DNA of 5,488 nt, taken from positions 1-5,488 of the forward strand of contig JBOEGA010000216.1 in the NCBI GenBank assembly GCA_050633205.1, in the 5' to 3' direction. Source of the stretch: CBDHHC01 sp050633205. GTDB lineage: Bacteria; Pseudomonadota; Alphaproteobacteria; Rhizobiales; CBDHHC01. The position numbers and the translations under genes are program-made. How positions within the stretch are numbered: position 1 is the first letter of the stretch; each line of letters starts with the position of its first letter. Positions 1-4,767 of the stretch are shown one piece after another. The notes under the pieces were generated by a model. The model was given only the letters and a program-made list of their open reading frames with translations. It made no database searches and was not told the origin of the DNA.

Positions 1-18
1 CCACAAATTATTATTCGC

Positions 19-357
19 TTAGACATTGTATTTTAATTGTCTCCTAACTGACAAGATATTTTCAATTCCCCTTACCTTAACTTTATCATTGAGATTATCA
101 TCATCTATATTTTTATTTATCATTTCTATAAATATTTCATCTGTTGTAGAAATATTATCACTTTTGAATAGAAGCTTAATACATTTACTTGTGAATTCTA
201 CTATCTGCAACACGGCAGCTACATCACCAATGCATTGATATGTTGGGTGTTGCTTACCTTTCATCTCTCTATCTAAATACTCAAGTACTTCTGGTCCGTA
301 GTTAGCAACTAATCTATTGCCCACTAAATTTGTAAAATAATCAATTTGAATATCCAT
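19..357 (-). CDS. Small AT-rich protein of unknown function
   Basis: I do not recognise this 112-residue protein. It appears soluble: there is no signal peptide and no membrane segment. The N-terminal half has a helix-like region rich in charged residues, and the C-terminal third is acidic then basic (an IDDDNLNDK stretch near residues 84-92, then KVKVRG). The start is well supported: on the minus strand a GGAAGG Shine-Dalgarno (364-369) lies 6 bases before the ATG, and a perfect TATAAT lies at 391-386. The stop TAA is at 21-19. Base composition is much more A+T-rich than the rest of the window, with many AAT, ATA and TTA codons, which suggests recent transfer from an AT-rich source. The gene reads towards the left edge, so any operon partner would lie outside the window. 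Size and composition would fit a phage, toxin-antitoxin or defence accessory protein, but nothing in the sequence proves this. Confidence 0.7.
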   Translation of the reverse strand: MDIQIDYFTNLVGNRLVANYGPEVLEYLDREMKGKQHPTYQCIGDVAAVLQIVEFTSKCIKLLFKSDNISTTDEIFIEMINKNIDDDNLNDKVKVRGIENILSVRRQLKYNV

Positions 358-391
358 TTAAAACCTTCCTTTCTACAAGAATAATATTATA
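358..391 (-). promoter_or_regulatory. Probable -10 box and ribosome binding site of the small AT-rich gene
   Basis: Read on the minus strand there is an exact TATAAT (391 down to 386), then about 22 bases, then AAAGGAAGG and the ATG at 357. I see no good -35 box at 16-18 bp, so the promoter call rests on the -10 and its placement. The ribosome binding site is strong, with an optimal 6-base spacing. Confidence 0.45.
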
Positions 392-403
392 AGAACAACG
401 CCA

Positions 404-650
404 AATATCCACTAGAAAAAAAAAGAAAAACTAACAGGCGATTTTAAGCGTAGCTGATTGCTCCCGTGAGTCATAGCTCGCAGCAGTGATCCGAGCTTTT
501 TTTCTAACTGCCCAACTAAAAACTTAACATTCCCGGTTTGATTTATTTCTTTGCTGTTGTATAGGAAATGCTTAAGATCTTTGTTTGCATGTGCCCCCTG
601 TATTTTTATAACAAAGACAACCTCTTCTCTGTACGGTTTTAGCACTCCAT
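404..650. other. Gene-poor junction stretch
   Basis: This stretch joins the AT-rich left end to the rest of the window. It begins with a long A-rich run (415-430) and contains the hairpin at 475-503. A GTG-started minus-strand reading frame of 77 codons (412-645) crosses it. It has no convincing ribosome binding site or recognisable motif and ends in a run of Phe codons from the A-tract, so I do not call it a gene. It could be the remnant of a decayed gene. Confidence 0.4.
475..503 (+). terminator. Rho-independent terminator-like hairpin with no upstream gene
   Basis: AGCTCG (475-480) pairs perfectly with CGAGCT (492-497) across an 11-base loop, and the stem runs straight into seven T residues (497-503). 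This is the expected form of an intrinsic terminator for plus-strand transcription. No plus-strand gene ends here: the nearest gene to the left is on the minus strand. It could end an unannotated small RNA starting between about 360 and 470, or it could be left over from a lost gene. Confidence 0.5.
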
Positions 651-752
651 CTGATTATGCATGCCAGCACTAACTCCGTGCACAACGGCAAATGCTGGCA
701 TGAACAATGTGAGCGGGGTTACAAAGCCTGTTCTGCGAAAGAGGCAGGGTTT
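651..752 (+). repeat. Dispersed two-hairpin repeat, copy 1
   Basis: Module A is a perfect 9-bp inverted repeat, CATGCCAGC (660-668) with GCTGGCATG (694-702), enclosing a smaller CCGT/ACGG stem (676-679 and 685-688). Module B follows from about 710: GAGCGGG can pair with CCTGTTC around a GTTACAAAG loop, using two G-U pairs. The same block recurs at 1772 and 4382 in the same orientation. A flank reading CTGATTAT just left of module A is shared with the copy at 4382 but not with the copy at 1772, so the full unit may start near 651. No open reading frame is conserved within it. Confidence 0.8.
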
Positions 753-773
753 ATATATTACCGCTATTCAAAT

Positions 774-824
774 TCAAGTATTCCAACATGATACTTGACT
801 GCAAATGACCGTTCACCTTAAACT
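774..824 (+). promoter_or_regulatory. Promoter with overlapping 8-9-8 inverted repeat (candidate operator)
   Basis: TCAAGTAT (774-781) and ATACTTGA (791-798) form a perfect 8-bp dyad with a 9-base spacer. The right arm overlaps a -35-like TTGACT (795-800). An 18-base spacer leads to a weak -10, TAAACT (819-824), which would place the transcript start near 831, exactly where the leader hairpins begin. A protein bound to this dyad would cover the -35 box and so probably repress. The cognate regulator cannot be identified from the sequence. Confidence 0.5.
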
Positions 825-830
825 TACAGG

Positions 831-914
831 CATGGGGTTCTGCGAACACCCCGTGAGGCGTCAGCCCAAGATTCGCATCCTGCTTAACCTCAAACCTGAG
901 AGGAAGGATGCGTT
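831..914 (+). ncRNA. Structured 5' leader that buries the ribosome binding site of the rhodanese/ChrB gene
   Basis: Two hairpins fit this leader. The first pairs 831-838 with 848-855 (CATGGGGT with ACCCCGTG, one G-U pair, 9-base loop). The second pairs CGCATCCT (874-881) with AGGATGCG (905-912), a perfect 8-bp stem, plus an inner CCTC/GAGG stem (888-891 and 900-903). The Shine-Dalgarno AGGAAGG (901-907), 7 bases before the ATG at 915, lies within the paired 3' strand, so translation should need this stem to open. Conserved RNAs called chrB-a and chrB-b are, as I recall, known upstream of chrB genes. Membership here is inferred from gene context only. Confidence 0.55.
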
Positions 915-1742
915 ATGCCATCTCCAACAGAAATAACTGTATCTCAACTATCCCGTCTTATTGGTACACCTGATCTGTCATTGATTATTGATGTGCGTAT
1001 TGATGAGAATTTTCAGCTTAATCCTGCGCTTATTCCCTGTTCTGTTAGAATATCTCATAAGGATATTGATACTTCTCTCGCCAGAATTGGGGAGAATAAA
1101 AAAGCGATTGTTGTCTGCCATGAAGGCCATAAACTTTCGCAGGGTTATTCTGCGCAGTTGCGCAATCAGGGCATCATGGCGGAGACATTAGAGGGTGGAT
1201 TTGTTGCCTGGAGTCAATCCGGTAATCCTGTCCTGTCTCTGAAAAATATGCCAAAGCCGAATGACAAGGGACAGACAGTCTGGGTGACCCGTCATCGGCC
1301 CAAGATTGACCGCATCGCATGTCCCTGGCTTATAAGAAGGTTTATTGATCCGAGTGCAGTGTTTCTCTTTGTATCGCCATCTGAAGTTCTGGGAGTCGCG
1401 GATAAATTCGATGCCACGCCTTTTGACATTGATGATGTGTTCTGGAGTCATCGTGAGGAGAAATGCAGTTTTGATACATTTATCGAAGAGTTTAGTATCG
1501 AAACCCCGCCATTAAAAGTTCTGGCAGCAATCGTGCGTGGAGCAGATACCAACCGTCATGACCTGGCTCCCGAAGCAGCGGGATTGTTGGCAGCCTCACT
1601 TGGATTGTCCCGGATGTATAAGGATGACCTTGAACAGCTTGAATCCGGTATGCTGCTCTATGATGCGTTCTACCGCTGGGCCAGAGATGCCAGAGAGGAA
1701 GGTCATGACTGGCCTGCTGCGCTTAATACTGGATCAAAATGA
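915..1742 (+). CDS. Rhodanese domain fused to ChrB-type chromate resistance domain
   Basis: Residues 1-105 are a rhodanese-like domain: IIDVR near 24-28, a candidate active-site Cys68 in VVCHEGHKLSQG, and the closing GGFVAW at 94-99. Residues 121-262 match the ChrB C-terminal domain: WVTRHRPKIDRIACPWLIRR, then a HREEKCSFD segment (His179, Cys184, Asp187), IVRGADTNRHDLAPEAAGL, and a YDAFYRWA end. Both are intact, giving a plausible full-length 275-residue cytoplasmic protein. ChrB-type domains are associated with chromate response and resistance, but whether this one regulates, senses or acts enzymatically is unknown. The rhodanese half could carry persulfide sulfur or act as a redox sensor. 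The ATG at 915 has AGGAAGG at 7 bases. The gene stands alone: no ChrA transporter is in the window. The formal symbol chrB is withheld because the N-terminal domain differs from classical ChrB. Confidence 0.88.
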   Translation: MPSPTEITVSQLSRLIGTPDLSLIIDVRIDENFQLNPALIPCSVRISHKDIDTSLARIGENKKAIVVCHEGHKLSQGYSAQLRNQGIMAETLEGGFVAWSQSGNPVLSLKNMPKPNDKGQTVWVTRHRPKIDRIACPWLIRRFIDPSAVFLFVSPSEVLGVADKFDATPFDIDDVFWSHREEKCSFDTFIEEFSIETPPLKVLAAIVRGADTNRHDLAPEAAGLLAASLGLSRMYKDDLEQLESGMLLYDAFYRWARDAREEGHDWPAALNTGSK

Positions 1743-1771
1743 CGTGTTTCGCTGAGTGGGGGAACTCGGTC

Positions 1772-1881
1772 CATGCCAGAACTAACTCCGTGTGCAACGG
1801 CAAATGCTGGCATGAACAGTGTGAGCGGGGTTGCAAGGCTATGCTCGGCGGAGGAATTAGAAATCCCGCCCTGCGAAGGTT
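1772..1881 (+). repeat. Dispersed two-hairpin repeat, copy 2, between convergent genes
   Basis: Module A keeps the stem CATGCCAG (1772-1779) with CTGGCATG (1807-1814) and the inner CCGT/ACGG (1788-1791 and 1797-1800). About nine in ten bases match copy 1 up to the GCGGGGTT motif (1825-1832). Module B is then longer than in the other copies: a GGCGGAGG end (1847-1854) is followed by a second similar end, CCCTGCGAAGG (1869-1879), as if part of the module had been duplicated. GGCGG/CCGCC can pair across this segment. It fills the gap between the converging rhodanese/ChrB and LysR genes, so its hairpins may also stop or stabilise transcripts from both sides. A further 6-bp stem (1752-1757 with 1764-1769) lies just before it, without a T-tract. 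Confidence 0.75.
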
Positions 1882-2784
1882 TTATATTCCACCATACTTA
1901 CTACGGAATAATTCGATTAATTTTGTTGCAGCAGGGCTTAGATAGCCTTCGCGTCGGGTTACAAGGCATACGGGATTATAAATATCAAATCCTTTTACCT
2001 TTATAATCTTTAGAGAATTTGCGGCTTGTTCTTCTATGGTTGAGCTATCCGGTAGCATCGCGATGCCATAACCAGCTTCAATCAGGCGTTTTTGAGCAGT
2101 TAGACTATCAACTGGTGTCCAGTGTAAATCTGAAATGCCGAGTGTCAGAAACTGTGCAAAAATATTGTCTGCGGAACTTTCACGTACTTTGTGAGTGTAT
2201 GGAAAAGCTAACCAGTGTTCGCTAGCCAATGAACGTAGCGATTTGACAGTTTTACCAGCCAGCGGATGGTCAGGCGAACATGCAATGTGCAAATGCTCTT
2301 TCGATATCTCAATGTTATGAAGGTCAGAAGCATGATCCGTAAAATATCGAAGTCCAATTGTTGCTTCCCCGTTTCTTACGAGTTCGCTGATTTCGGAGCT
2401 CGTGGCAGTACGTATCGTCAGAGTTACTTCCGAATGCATAGAAGAGAATTGCTTTAAGACCGTGGTCATATTGGTACTGGCGAGCGTTCCTACAGCTGCA
2501 ATCGCAAGAGGCCCTGCATTACCGGACCGCAGGCCTTCAATAGCTGAACAGCAGTCATTAATTGATGCTAGCACGCGCTGGGCGTATGGGAGTAGAACCT
2601 GTCCCGCCTGACTGAGAACAATACCGTTTGAGGTCCGTTCGAACAAAGGCACCCCTAGCTCCTCTTCAAGTAAGGCTATCCGGCGGCTGATAGCTGGCTG
2701 TGAGCGACCAAGCCGGGTTGCTGCGACTGAAAAACTACGATTATGATAAATTACAAGAAATGTACGAAGTGCTTCGGAGTCCAT
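1882..2784 (-). CDS. LysR-type transcriptional regulator
   Basis: This 300-residue protein has the standard LysR-family length and layout. The N-terminal winged helix-turn-helix spans about residues 1-60 with the family signature SFSVAATRLGRSQPAISRRI (18-37) and LEEELGVPLFER (39-50). A linker helix follows (to about 88), then a periplasmic-binding-protein-like effector domain from GPLAIAAVGT (91) to the end. LysR proteins usually bind promoter DNA as tetramers and respond to a small metabolite. The gene is divergent from the PEP mutase/isocitrate lyase family gene 120 bp away, the classical arrangement for a LysR regulator and its target, so the ligand is probably a substrate or product of that enzyme. 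The ATG at 2784 has only a weak AGGG upstream (about 9 bases). The stop at 1884-1882 abuts repeat copy 2. No truncation or frameshift is seen. Confidence 0.93.
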   Translation of the reverse strand: MDSEALRTFLVIYHNRSFSVAATRLGRSQPAISRRIALLEEELGVPLFERTSNGIVLSQAGQVLLPYAQRVLASINDCCSAIEGLRSGNAGPLAIAAVGTLASTNMTTVLKQFSSMHSEVTLTIRTATSSEISELVRNGEATIGLRYFTDHASDLHNIEISKEHLHIACSPDHPLAGKTVKSLRSLASEHWLAFPYTHKVRESSADNIFAQFLTLGISDLHWTPVDSLTAQKRLIEAGYGIAMLPDSSTIEEQAANSLKIIKVKGFDIYNPVCLVTRREGYLSPAATKLIELFRSKYGGI

Positions 2785-2904
2785 CTAACGAAAACCCTGT
2801 ATGCAAAAAACTGATCTATACTATTATAACTATAAATTTGACTAATATAAAGTGAAAGCATAATCATTTTCAGAGTTTTCTTATATCTGGAAGAGGATGG
2901 TTAC
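2785..2904. promoter_or_regulatory. Divergent promoter region with candidate LysR operator
   Basis: On the minus strand there is an exact TATAAT (2828 down to 2823) with TTTATA 17 bp upstream (2851-2846), a good promoter for the regulator gene. On the plus strand TTGACT (2838-2843) with CATAAT (2859-2864) at 15 bp, or TTTGAC at 16 bp, could serve the enzyme gene. The small dyad TTATA-AC-TATAA (2824-2835) overlaps the regulator's -10 and abuts the -35 facing right. It fits a LysR T-N11-A site, but this pattern is weak evidence in such AT-rich DNA. The overlap would allow autorepression coupled to activation. GGAAGAGG (2889-2896) is the ribosome binding site for the ATG at 2905. Confidence 0.5.
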
Positions 2905-3771
2905 ATGTCTCACGAATCTTATGCTGCTGATTTTCTGGAAATGCACAATACCGGCCCTGGTTTTGTTATGCCGAATGCTTGGGATACGGGCAGTGCCATT
3001 ATTCTCGCTGCTTCGGGATTTCCTGCTATTGCGACAACAAGCAGTGGTATTGCATTTTCACTTGGTAAACAGGACTACCCAACTGGAGATAGCAGTCTAA
3101 ATGTATCAAAAGAGGAAATGTTTGCCCGAATAGCCGAGATGGTTAAATCGGTAAAAATACCCGTTAATGGCGATTTGGAGGCCGGGTATGGAGATGAGCC
3201 GGAAGCCATAGCTGAAACTGTACAGATGGCTATCGAAGCTGGTTTAGCTGGAGGTAATATCGAAGATAAGATACCCTTTAAAACAGAGCTTTATGATGAA
3301 ACACTTGCCGTGGAGCGTATTCTTGCGGCGCGTGAAAAAATTGATGCTATGAACAGCAGTTTTGTTCTTACAGCACGTTGTGATGCTATTGTGTGGTGTG
3401 AGAACGGTGTGGAAGAAGCAATAAGACGTTCTAACCTGTATCGTGATGCAGGTGCAGATTGCCTGTTTACACCATCTCCAACAGATATCCAGACAATTAC
3501 TACCTTAGCAAAAGAAATTAATGGACCACTCAATATGGTAATGGGGTTAGGTAGCGCTGATGGCAATGTCAGGGAGTGGCTGGCATCCGGGGTGCAACGT
3601 ATTAGCCTCGGTGGTAGCATTGCTCGTGCTGCACTTGGATTCGTACAACATTCGATGAAAGAACTGCAGCAAAAAGGAACAATAACATTCGCCGAAATGC
3701 AAATACAACAACCTGATTTGAACAGGTTATTTGGGGAATACCACTCAGTGGCTCCCGGTGGAGTTCAATAG
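2905..3771 (+). CDS. PEP mutase / isocitrate lyase superfamily enzyme
   Basis: The 288-residue protein is a typical single TIM-barrel member of the PEP mutase/isocitrate lyase superfamily (COG2513-like). Visible signatures are PNAWDTGSA (23-31), TTSSGIAFS (44-52), the metal-site strand NGDLEAGYGD (88-97), GGNIEDK (116-122) and LTARCDA (155-161), then GADCLFTP (183-190), MVMGLGS (211-217) and RISLGGSIARAALG (232-245). Known members include methylisocitrate lyases, PEP mutases and oxaloacetate decarboxylases. Methylisocitrate lyases carry DxD and a KCGH-type loop. Here the metal motif is Asp90-x-Glu92 and no KCG loop follows EDK, so a C-C lyase of that exact type is unlikely. The substrate cannot be named. 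Relatives are often labelled phosphonomutase without proof. The divergent LysR gene is its likely regulator. The ribosome binding site is GGAAGAGG, 8 bases before the ATG. The gene is monocistronic, ending before a strong hairpin. Confidence 0.87.
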   Translation: MSHESYAADFLEMHNTGPGFVMPNAWDTGSAIILAASGFPAIATTSSGIAFSLGKQDYPTGDSSLNVSKEEMFARIAEMVKSVKIPVNGDLEAGYGDEPEAIAETVQMAIEAGLAGGNIEDKIPFKTELYDETLAVERILAAREKIDAMNSSFVLTARCDAIVWCENGVEEAIRRSNLYRDAGADCLFTPSPTDIQTITTLAKEINGPLNMVMGLGSADGNVREWLASGVQRISLGGSIARAALGFVQHSMKELQQKGTITFAEMQIQQPDLNRLFGEYHSVAPGGVQ

Positions 3772-3799
3772 AATTGGCGCAAGATTATGATCTTTTCTT

Positions 3800-3838
3800 C
3801 GCTGGGCGGTTACAAACCCCGCCCAGCGGAGGTCCTCC
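3800..3838 (+). repeat. Stand-alone module B of the dispersed repeat; strong hairpin between convergent genes
   Basis: CGCTGGGCGG (3800-3809) pairs perfectly with CCGCCCAGCG (3819-3828) around the loop TTACAAACC. The loop and flanks match module B of the larger repeat (GGGGTTACAAAGCC), but module A is missing. A second small dyad, GGAGG-T-CCTCC (3828-3838), follows and reaches the stop codon of the minus-strand gene. Neither strand has a T-tract, so this is not a textbook intrinsic terminator. Its place between two convergent genes suggests it blocks or stabilises the 3' ends of both transcripts. Confidence 0.75.
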
Positions 3839-4263
3839 TACTGAAATATCTCAGCAGAAGCCCCGAATTTTTTGGGCCAGGCGACAACCGGGTAATCAGT
3901 TGCACCAATAATATGTGTCTTAACTACCCAGGATCCAAAGTTACGTTTCAAAAGCACCCCAACCCATTCGTCAAACAAGCCTTCTTTTACTGCGTCACGA
4001 AATTTCGTTATGTTATAATTGACTTTGCCACCGTTACGAAGTCGAGGAACCGCTTCAAGATAGGCCCACTCGCCTTTCACCTTCAGTTTTCTGACAACAA
4101 ATACAATCTTTTGTCCAGCCAGCGCTTTCATGATTGGGACACGGGCGGCGTCCATGATTTGCTTTCTCTCAGGTGAACGGACATCAGGAATGTATAAGTG
4201 CCCCGCTAATGCCTGGGAAACAACGAAAAAGAAAAAACAGGATGTGAGAACTATTCTGTGCAT
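3838..4263 (-). CDS. Small exported protein of unknown function
   Basis: The 141-residue product has a clear Sec signal peptide: MHR, a hydrophobic core with FFFFVV (10-15), and a probable ALA cleavage site after residue 20. The mature ~121-residue protein is basic and alternates charged and beta-like segments: SPERKQIMDAARVP (30-43), KIVFVVRKLKVKGEWAYLEAVP (52-73), then SWVVKTHIIGATDYPVVAW (111-129) and an AEIF end. From memory this resembles a widespread proteobacterial family of short secreted proteins with an R..IMDA...P, WA.....P and GATD.P..W pattern. I know no function for it. The start is supported by AGGAA (minus strand, 8 bases before the ATG at 4263). It is convergent with the PEP mutase-family gene, ends at 3838 against the hairpin there, and has no operon partner. 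Confidence 0.82.
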   Translation of the reverse strand: MHRIVLTSCFFFFVVSQALAGHLYIPDVRSPERKQIMDAARVPIMKALAGQKIVFVVRKLKVKGEWAYLEAVPRLRNGGKVNYNITKFRDAVKEGLFDEWVGVLLKRNFGSWVVKTHIIGATDYPVVAWPKKFGASAEIFQ

Positions 4264-4371
4264 ATCATTTTTCCTGAAGATAAGTCGACTGGATCAAACA
4301 GTGAATCTGTTGGCTGACCGGTTGAATGAGTTTCTGTCATTCTAAGCCTTTGCTGTACGAGCATCAACCCG

Positions 4372-4473
4372 TCTGATTATTCATGCCAGAACTAACACCA
4401 CGCACAACGGTAAATGCTGGTATGAACTGTGTGAGCGGGGTTACATAGCCCTGCCCGGTGGAAGGTTTGTTAA
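4372..4473 (+). repeat. Dispersed two-hairpin repeat, copy 3
   Basis: Module A has CATGCCAG (4382-4389) and CTGGTATG (4417-4424). One C-to-T change relative to copies 1 and 2 turns a G-C pair into G-U, so the stem still forms. The inner CCGT arm has become CCAC and pairs poorly. In module B, GCGGGG (4435-4440) pairs with CCCTGC (4449-4454, one G-U). The CTGATTAT flank (4373-4380) is shared with copy 1. It lies between the divergent starts of the exported-protein gene and the HEAT-repeat gene, so a terminator role is unlikely for this copy. Confidence 0.8.
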
Positions 4474-4767
4474 GGGTAAACTTTTAGTGATTTCAGGATG
4501 AAATTTCCTGAACAAGTTGTGATCAAGCAAGCCGAATTTTAAACGCATTGCAAATTTAACTCGTCGTAGATACCAGAGCATGTCGAGTTTGAATAGCTTC
4601 ATTTATCGGAAATCTTTACGCCATAACCTGCGCCTTAAGGTTTGGAAATAGCCCGCTATTCCCTACAGGTTAAGACTTGGCCCTGACAAAAAGTTTTCTC
4701 GGTAAGGTGAACCCATTTACACAGGAGATGCCCTGGCGATTTAACAATAAATTATAAGGGGTGTTCA
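4474..4767 (+). other. Non-coding stretch upstream of the HEAT-repeat gene with several inverted repeats
   Basis: I see no gene here. Inverted repeats are TTCAGGA/TCCTGAA (4492-4498 with 4506-4512), AACTCG/CGAGTT (4558-4563 with 4584-4589), and TAACCTG/CAGGTTA (4624-4630 with 4666-4672). The last encloses a GGAAATAG/CTATTCC hairpin (4644-4651 with 4656-4662, one bulged A). The AACCT of the outer stem could instead pair with AGGTT at 4638-4642, giving two mutually exclusive folds. No T-tract or known riboswitch signature is visible. AAGGGG (4756-4761), 6 bases before the ATG at 4768, is the ribosome binding site. Confidence 0.4.
4716..4745 (+). promoter_or_regulatory. Possible promoter of the HEAT-repeat gene
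   Basis: TTTACA (4716-4721, five of six matches to the -35 consensus) is followed after 18 bases by TTTAAC (4740-4745, four of six to the -10). A transcript from here would have a leader of only about 15-20 bases and would exclude the inverted repeats further upstream. No better promoter is obvious, but the match is weak. Confidence 0.3.

Noticed and set aside
412..645. 77-codon minus-strand reading frame starting with GTG
   Set aside because: No good ribosome binding site and no recognisable motif. The terminator-like hairpin lies inside it, and its end is low-complexity Phe coding from an A-tract. A decayed gene fragment remains possible.
730..846. The 10-base string GTTCTGCGAA shared by repeat copy 1 (730-739) and the first leader hairpin (837-846)
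   Set aside because: The flanks do not align and the string sits in different structural positions, so chance is the simpler explanation.
3291..3620. 109-codon minus-strand frame inside the PEP mutase-family gene
   Set aside because: It lies wholly antisense to a well-supported coding sequence and shows no family motif or ribosome binding site.
3787..4176. 129-codon plus-strand frame opposite the exported-protein gene
   Set aside because: The minus-strand gene has a signal peptide, a ribosome binding site and a family-like pattern. The plus-strand frame begins in a repeat hairpin and has none of these.
660..4424. Repeats as integron attC sites separating gene cassettes
   Set aside because: The spacing and folding are suggestive, but I find no clean RYYYAAC and GTTRRRY core pair at the ends, and the genes between copies run in both directions, including divergent pairs.
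651..4473. Repeats as a CRISPR array or as ERIC elements
   Set aside because: Copies are hundreds to thousands of bases apart with genes between, unlike CRISPR, and the sequence does not match the ERIC core as I remember it.
4728..4757. Nine-codon upstream frame (MPWRFNNKL) as a leader peptide of the HEAT gene
   Set aside because: AGGAG directly abuts its ATG, leaving no workable spacing, and there is no run of regulatory codons.
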